From positions 352,659-416,658 of the forward strand of contig MPNW01000027.1 of assembly GCA_011800805.1 (NCBI GenBank): 64,000 bases of DNA, written 5' to 3'. Both the position numbers and the translations under genes were made by a program. The notes below the pieces were generated by a model. That model ran no database searches and was not told where the DNA came from. It saw only the letters and a list, made by a program, of their open reading frames with translations. The stretch comes from Hirudo medicinalis (taxonomy: Eukaryota > Annelida > Clitellata > Hirudinida > Hirudinidae). Position 1 is the stretch's first letter. Every line of letters begins with the position of its first letter. Below are positions 58,470 to 64,000 of this stretch, piece after piece.

Positions 58470-59617
58470 AATTTCATAATATTTTTTTATATTATTAAAC
58501 AATTAATAAAATCATCAGCTTGTTAATTGAAATATTGTATTGGCACCATTAAAAATGATTTCAAATCTTGGTGTTCTGACGAAGCGCCATAAATAAACAC
58601 AACAATGAGCGATCACAAACAAAAGCCATGCGGAGGCAGACGATTAATTGAAGACGGAATCATCGCAACAAGTTGAAAATAATTCTATCGGACAATAATT
58701 CCAAGAAGGTGTCATGTTTTTTCCATTTATTTGCTTTGTGTTCTACTTTAATAATCGCGACGATAAATTCTTGAAATAAAATCAACGGTATTCAATAAAT
58801 GCACCATTGTATTAAATATTCATTTAAAAAAAAACATTCCGAATATTAAAAATTTAATAAAAACGGTTGGAATAGTCATCTTTTAATTTAATGTAATCTT
58901 AAAGAAAATTACTTTATTAATAATAAACATTAACTATTTAATTAATAAGAATAAAATTAGTTAATTAATAATAAGTAACAATTACTTAAAGTTATAATAT
59001 TTTGTAAATATTAATCGGAATAAAAATTCACATTGTTGTTATTTATTTCTTGATAGGACTTAAGAGCTTCAGTGCTGCAGACGACAACATTTGATGTGGT
59101 AATTAAATATATCATTAAATGTATAATCAGGGTCATCGACATAAATTCCGGGCCATAAACCAAAACATCCACGGACCCCTATGCTATCTGGTAATGCAAA
59201 CGCAAAAGAAATGGTCATAATTATAATGTTAATACTTCAAAAAATTGCAGGGCCATGGGCACTTGACACCCTCCCTTCTCGGCGGCCCTGTATATAATTA
59301 CATGTTTTATCAAGTAAAATAATCATAATTTCATTCCTCTTGTCGCAGCAAAACACTCAACTTCTATCAACATTTCTATTCGGGAAGAGGACGCTACCGA
59401 TTTTATAACAGAAAGTCAACATTTAATTAAGCCTGACGAAGTTCAAAAGAATTTGAAATTTGAAGCATTTATAGAACATATATGTGTGAATAAATATCAA
59501 TGAAAGCATATTGAACATCAACACGATAATTAATCTAAATGTGACTTAATGTGACTCAATGTTGGCATACAGTTTTATAAAAGCCAGGTTTATTAGAGGT
59601 TGTCTTCATCGTTTGAA
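58470..59617. other. intergenic between the tandem Ly6-like genes
   Basis: Strongly AT-rich. Short TAATTAAT-type direct repeats occur at 58910-58985. No gene, transposon end or RNA gene recognised. Confidence 0.5.
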
Positions 59618-61965
59618 ATGAAAGTTTTTCTCATCATCTCCATGGTCTTCCTTCATCTCTCTGATTCTGATTACTTGTCCGAACCGAGTGGTTTGACGTG
59701 CCTTTCGTGTGGAAGCCATACCGACGAGGAAGACTGTCCTCCTATTTATCCATTCCCTGGCATCCTCGTCAAAACGCAGAACTGTTCGCTAAATGAAGCT
59801 TGGTGTGGAATCGCCCTTTTGCGTGAGTTGGTATTCGTTGTTATTAGTAAGAAAGAGCTTTATTGGGTCGGTGACTGACATCTGAATTTTGACTTTGTTT
59901 TTAATAAATTCGTAATGTAAATAAATAATTTATAAGTTATTACTTCATTTTAAGACTCCTTGTTAATTATCAATTAAACACAATATATTTTATCAAACAT
60001 TGTTGCTAGCATGTGCACAGTGCATGTATAAGGTTACACCCTTAATTTTTGCATAACCCCTTAAATATTGAACTGATCAAAGCCAAATTTGGATTTAATG
60101 TGTATATTCTGATATTACACACGTGTGCGAAATTTCATTTTGATTGAACACATGATGCTTGCAAATTTAACAAAACGTCTTATTTTGGCCCGGGAAAAAG
60201 GTTACATACACTTTGGACTAATTCAATTTATGGTCAGAATATCAAATAATTAAATTGTTAATTTTATTAAAACAACAATTTTAGTGTTTAATGACTTGTC
60301 TCCTATTATTTAAAATATTTACACACATATATTTCAGTGATTTAATAATTGTCTCGAACTAATCTCTTTCCAGGTCATTCCATGCCTACATTACTACCTC
60401 TTCCAGCTTTCCTTTTGTGAAATATGCCTCTCAGCCTCCGTATATTTTATTTGGAATCAGTCCCCAAACATTTTCAATTAGATTGAAGTTCGGGGATATT
60501 GGTGATCAGCTCATAACCTTGATTTTTCTTAGCTGAAAACTGTACAACTTGGAGAGGTTTACAGACAGGTTATATCGCTAAAACATAACATTACCAACAA
60601 CTTTTTTAACAAATGGAGACAAAGGCCTATCCGATGTTTCAACATAATTTGAAAATTTTTGTCTTTCTTTTGGTTGGGGTCAGATCAAATGAACTCAGCC
60701 AATTTGGAAACATTTTCTCACAAATGTATCACAAAATTTATTTATTTTTTGAAGCCATGAACAGTGGTTTATATAATGAGAAAATACAAAATATTGGTTA
60801 TATATGACCAATATTTAATAAGATATTATCAATTTAGATAGGCACCCTACTTTTCAAATTTTGATTTTTCCGAAAATCGGCCACTGTAAAATTACACATT
60901 GTTCAACATAACTATTGTTGTAAGTAAGTTAGAGCAATAATGTTTGGAGGTTTGTCTAGGTATAATGTATTAGATAATCTAAAAATGAATATTTTGCGAT
61001 TTGTCGTTTTTTGAGACTCTGAAAATGTGACATTTTTGCAAAATTTCCAAGTTTTGGGAGTAAATATCTTGAAAACTAAATTTTTTTAATCAATAATATT
61101 TTGTTCTTTTTGTTCACACGGTCATTATCTAATTATATATATATTATATATTATATATATTATATATACCAAATTTCATCCCAATCTGACAGGTAGATTT
61201 GGTTTTATAAGCTTTTAAATTCATCAAAAATCCAAAATGTCGAAATCTTTAGGGCCATTTATCTCAAAAGGGTGGTCAACATTTAAAAAAAAATTATTTT
61301 TCATAGTTTTAAAATCGATTTACAACAAATCAACAATTGGAGGAGTGTTCTCATCCTTAATGAATTGAATTAATTTATAAAACGTTGATATTTTCCGACA
61401 ACATCGACACATCATGCATCATAACTAATGTTGTGAAGAAGTTAGAGCAGTAAAATTTGGAGGTTTTGTATATGTGAGATAATCTAAAAATGAATACTTT
61501 GTAGAAATTGTAACCTTTTTCCATGGCTTAATTAGGACGTTTTAATGAATTTGCAAGCATTACTTGTTCAGAGAAAAAAAAAATTGAGCACAACTTTACA
61601 ACATGTAAATTAAAGATTTAGCTTTCATCTGTTCACGGTAAAATTAAGGGTTTTTGTAACCTTTTCACACGCACTGTAAACAAGCGTGAAATGTAAAAAT
61701 GATCTTAATGATTACAGACAACCACGCTGTTGTGAGAAGTTGTGTCTTTGTAAACATCGACACGAAACCTCAGTGCAAGTATAACTTGAGAGAGGAGGAA
61801 GGACTGACAGAATGGGTGTGTATTTGCAACAAAAAGGAATGCAATGCCAACTTTCACACGTGTGGCTGCAGATCCACTGCAAAACCATTGTCCAGAGACA
61901 TCATTAATTGCCTATTTATTCAATTAATTTTAGCTGAGTATAACAGTTTGCCTGGAATATTTTAA
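59618..61965 (+). CDS. Ly6/uPAR three-finger protein, copy B
   Basis: Exons 59618-59822 and 61718-61965, joined in phase 1. Signal peptide MKVFLIISMVFLHLSDSDY; mature part CLSC, DCPPIYPFPG, QNC, WCGIALLH, SCVFVNIDTKPQCKY, WVCICNKKECN, HTCGC, then a hydrophobic end (CLFIQLILAEYNSL). Cysteine spacing, the P-x-YP block after the third Cys and the exon break all match copy A, so the two are tandem paralogues although sequence identity is moderate. The start at 59618 is chosen because it is the first ATG in frame and opens the signal peptide. The intron is filled by a decayed Tc1/mariner element. Confidence 0.8.
60018..61676 (-). mobile_element. decayed Tc1/mariner transposon with long inverted repeats
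   Basis: Both ends start CAGTGC and continue as inverted repeats of about 200 bp (60018-about 60225 and about 61480-61676), sharing AAGGTTACA, CCCTTAATTTT, ATGCTTGCAAATT and a second GGAAAAAGGTTACA. A TA at the right edge fits a TA target site; the left TA is lost. Reverse-strand frames near 60370-60545 give SPNFNLIENVWGLI, NKIYGG and KGKLEEVV, the C-terminal transposase signature SPDLNPIENVW, with stops. It lies in antisense in the intron of Ly6 copy B. Confidence 0.85.
60905..61510 (+). repeat. diverged direct repeat inside the Tc1 element
   Basis: About 100 bp at 60905-61010 recurs at 61410-61510, sharing AAGTTAGAGCA, TTTGGAGGTTT and GATAATCTAAAAATGAATA. The copies are about 500 bp apart and sit between the transposase remnant and the right inverted repeat. 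Confidence 0.7.
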
Positions 61966-62460
61966 ACGTTTCGCATTATCATTGAAAAACTTTGCATTTG
62001 TTATCTCACAAAAAACAGAGAGCAATTGAAGTGCAAAGAATTTTCGTCGATATGGACGTTCGAATGAGGATGATAACGAGTACCGTTATCTCTCGTGTTC
62101 TTCGTAGACAATGGATAAAAAGGCAGCTGTTTATTTGAACTTTTAAAAATAATTCGATGTATTTATGGCTGATTAGACCAAAGTCACTGATGAAAGTTGC
62201 CAGTTCTTCGATGGTTTGAAATTTGAAATGGTTTTAACGTAATTTGATTCCAATTATTCTGTTGAGAATTAAAACTTCAACCGAAAAGATAAGCGTTTAA
62301 AGAGTTTTAGGTTAATTAGTTATATTTAATTGACAGTTAAGCTGCTTAATGTTCGGCCTACTTCAGGTGCACTGTATTTCCGCTCAATTTTTTTTTTATA
62401 TATGGTAATCATTTCTAGAATTATTACTTTTATCCTTTTTATTTGTGAAGCTTTGCTGCA
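61966..62460. other. intergenic before the last gene
   Basis: AT-rich with no recognised gene or repeat. It presumably carries the 3' UTR of Ly6 copy B and the promoter of the next gene. Confidence 0.5.
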
Positions 62461-63858
62461 ATGGAGCCCATTTTGACTGACAAAACAACGGGGAATGATG
62501 ATGAACAAATGAAATTCAACTCAGAAACATTTTGTCAACTAAAAAGATATAAAAAATGTGCTCTGTCAATGACATGCACCTGTTTATATTTCACTTACTA
62601 CGGTTTTGTTCTGAAATACGACTTCACAAAAGCCAAACTCCTTACCTTAATCGCTTTGGCAATTTGCCTCTGGTTTTGCGCAGTGCTTGTCAGGTTTGGC
62701 TCGAGATTCTTAAAACCGAATTCATTCTTTTTCTTTATTAAAAAGAATCGGTCGAATGTAAAAAGCCTTTGTTTGAAGTTTTTCAAAGGAAATTTGATGC
62801 ACATGGCAATATCGCTTTGCTATGGCAACTATATTTTGATGATTGCCGTTGGTTCTACAAAAAAGTTGATATGTTTGCTTGGAGCATCGTCATCAATAAT
62901 ATTGACGATATTGACTTGTAAAAATCCAACCAAGGTGGGTTGCAGAATAAATTATAAAGTGCATAAATTCCTTGTAATATGAATTTAGTTGAATAGTTAG
63001 GTAACAAAATATTTCCTTTAACCAGATAGATTGGAAAACTGTCAACTTGGCATTGGCTGCACAAACAGTGATTACGTCTGCAGCGTTAAGGAGTGATGTC
63101 GCTTATAAAATGTTTGAATTTATTTACGAAGAGAGCTTCAGAATGGTTTGTCTGTATCCGTCAAGAGGAGCAGCATTAGTTTATGGAGATCCATCATTTC
63201 TTCTTCATCCCATCGCCATGTATGTTAGTGTTCCTGACCCGTGCATTTAAATGTGAAATAAAAGGCCATTAATTGAATCCCCATTCCTTTTTTAAATATT
63301 TCAAATTAATATTAAATAATACTGTTAATGCTTGTTTATATCTAAGGCAAGTTACATTATTTAAGGGCTGCCCCTTTTCACAAATTTATCATAAACAAAT
63401 AAATCATTATAAAACATAAAAAAAAACATCTAAGTTATGATTTAATTATCAATCAGTTCAGTAACCTTTCTTTCAAGGTAACTTCAGTCGTCATGTGGTC
63501 CATCTGCCTACTGGCGCTTGTTGCAAACATCCTTTCGAAGGTTTGTGTAAATATTGTTACGTGATGCCACATCTTTTAGGGCTTGTTAAATGCATCTTAA
63601 ACTCATTCGAAGAATGAGTAACTGAAATTTTCTGACTTTTATCAATCCATGCATTCGATGAATTTAACATCACATCACGTCTGACATAATAAATTTATAA
63701 ATAATTAATAAATAATAAATTCTATTTTTCAGATGAAAACATTCAGATATTTTCTTTTGAAAATTTCCGACATCAGTTTTCACACATTAATCTGGTTACT
63801 TTGCGTAACGAGTGGACTTATATCAGCCTTTACTTTGTCGTTCTCTCTCATACTTGGG
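62461..63858 (+). CDS. unidentified multipass membrane protein (3' end beyond window)
   Basis: Four exons keep frame at every junction: 62461-62934, 63026-63145, 63478-63540 and 63733-63858, each ending in phase 0. The product starts MEPILTDKTTGNDDE, then alternates hydrophobic helices (CALSMTCTCLYFTYYGFVL; LLTLIALAICLWFCAVLV; HMAISLCYGNYILMIAVG; LICLLGASSSIILTIL; VTSVVMWSICLLALVANIL; LIWLLCVTSGLISAFTLSF) with basic loops (KPNSFFFFIKKNRSN). At least six helices are visible and the last exon has a GT donor, so the gene runs on. I do not recognise the family. The low cysteine content and Lys-rich loops argue for an intracellular-membrane or plasma-membrane protein rather than a secreted one. 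Confidence 0.65.
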
Positions 63859-64000
63859 GTTTGTTTAATTATCGAGTTAATTTTTAAATTCAGTGAGATC
63901 TAAAACTGACAAAAGTGCACTTACATACTCGGACCAATGACTGGTACATGAATAATTTGTTGTTTAAATGTAAACACTTTTAAAGCATTTTATCCAAAGT

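Noticed and set aside
56527..61965. Ly6-like genes as venom three-finger toxins
   Set aside because: A GPI-type hydrophobic tail, extra cysteines and a quiver/Ly6-like layout fit endogenous surface proteins; nothing indicates a toxin.

Overview
This window is nuclear DNA of an animal, most likely a non-vertebrate bilaterian. It is AT-rich, every recognisable gene is split by short spliceosomal introns (about 60 bp to 1.8 kb, GT-AG with at least two GC-AG), and the gene set is metazoan: RalGAP alpha, the tubulin polyglutamylase subunit TPGS1, SLX9/FAM207A, the sialic acid O-acetyltransferase CASD1, cytosolic aspartyl-tRNA synthetase, a NIK-like kinase, USP14, the PP4 regulatory subunit PPP4R1, the Na+/H+ exchanger NHE8 and two Ly6-type three-finger proteins. 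The sequence alone does not fix the phylum.

Layout. 1-566 (+) is the 3' end of a small cysteine/proline-rich membrane-type protein. 944-1485 (-) holds two phase-compatible exons of an unidentified gene, followed by a broken BED zinc finger. 2269-13373 (+) is RALGAPA, without the N-terminal part expected from vertebrate orthologues. 14121-15640 (-) TPGS1 and 15792-18117 (+) SLX9 are head to head, 151 bp apart; SLX9 intron 1 carries a dead hAT transposase. 18599-24338 (-) CASD1 and 25234-29467 (+) DARS1 are divergent. 29925-34031 (-) is a NIK-like kinase. 34032-38302 is a transposon graveyard: LINE reverse-transcriptase relics, a tRNA-Glu-like relic, and a hAT-type MITE with 8-bp target duplications inside an older repeat. 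38303-42503 (-) USP14 and 42909-50676 (+) PPP4R1 are head to head. 52001-55720 (-) is SLC9A8. 56527-58469 and 59618-61965 (+) are tandem two-exon Ly6-like genes, the second split by a decayed Tc1/mariner element. 62461 to the right edge is an unrecognised multipass membrane protein.

The genes do not form one pathway; most are housekeeping genes of signalling, protein turnover, translation or trafficking. The least explained parts are a tRNA-derived SINE family with four copies (all in introns), a phase-matched alternative first exon for USP14, several unidentified ORFs nested antisense in introns, the unrecognised N-terminal half of the NIK-like kinase, and the tandem Ly6 pair. I found no CRISPR array, operon, rRNA gene or intact tRNA gene.
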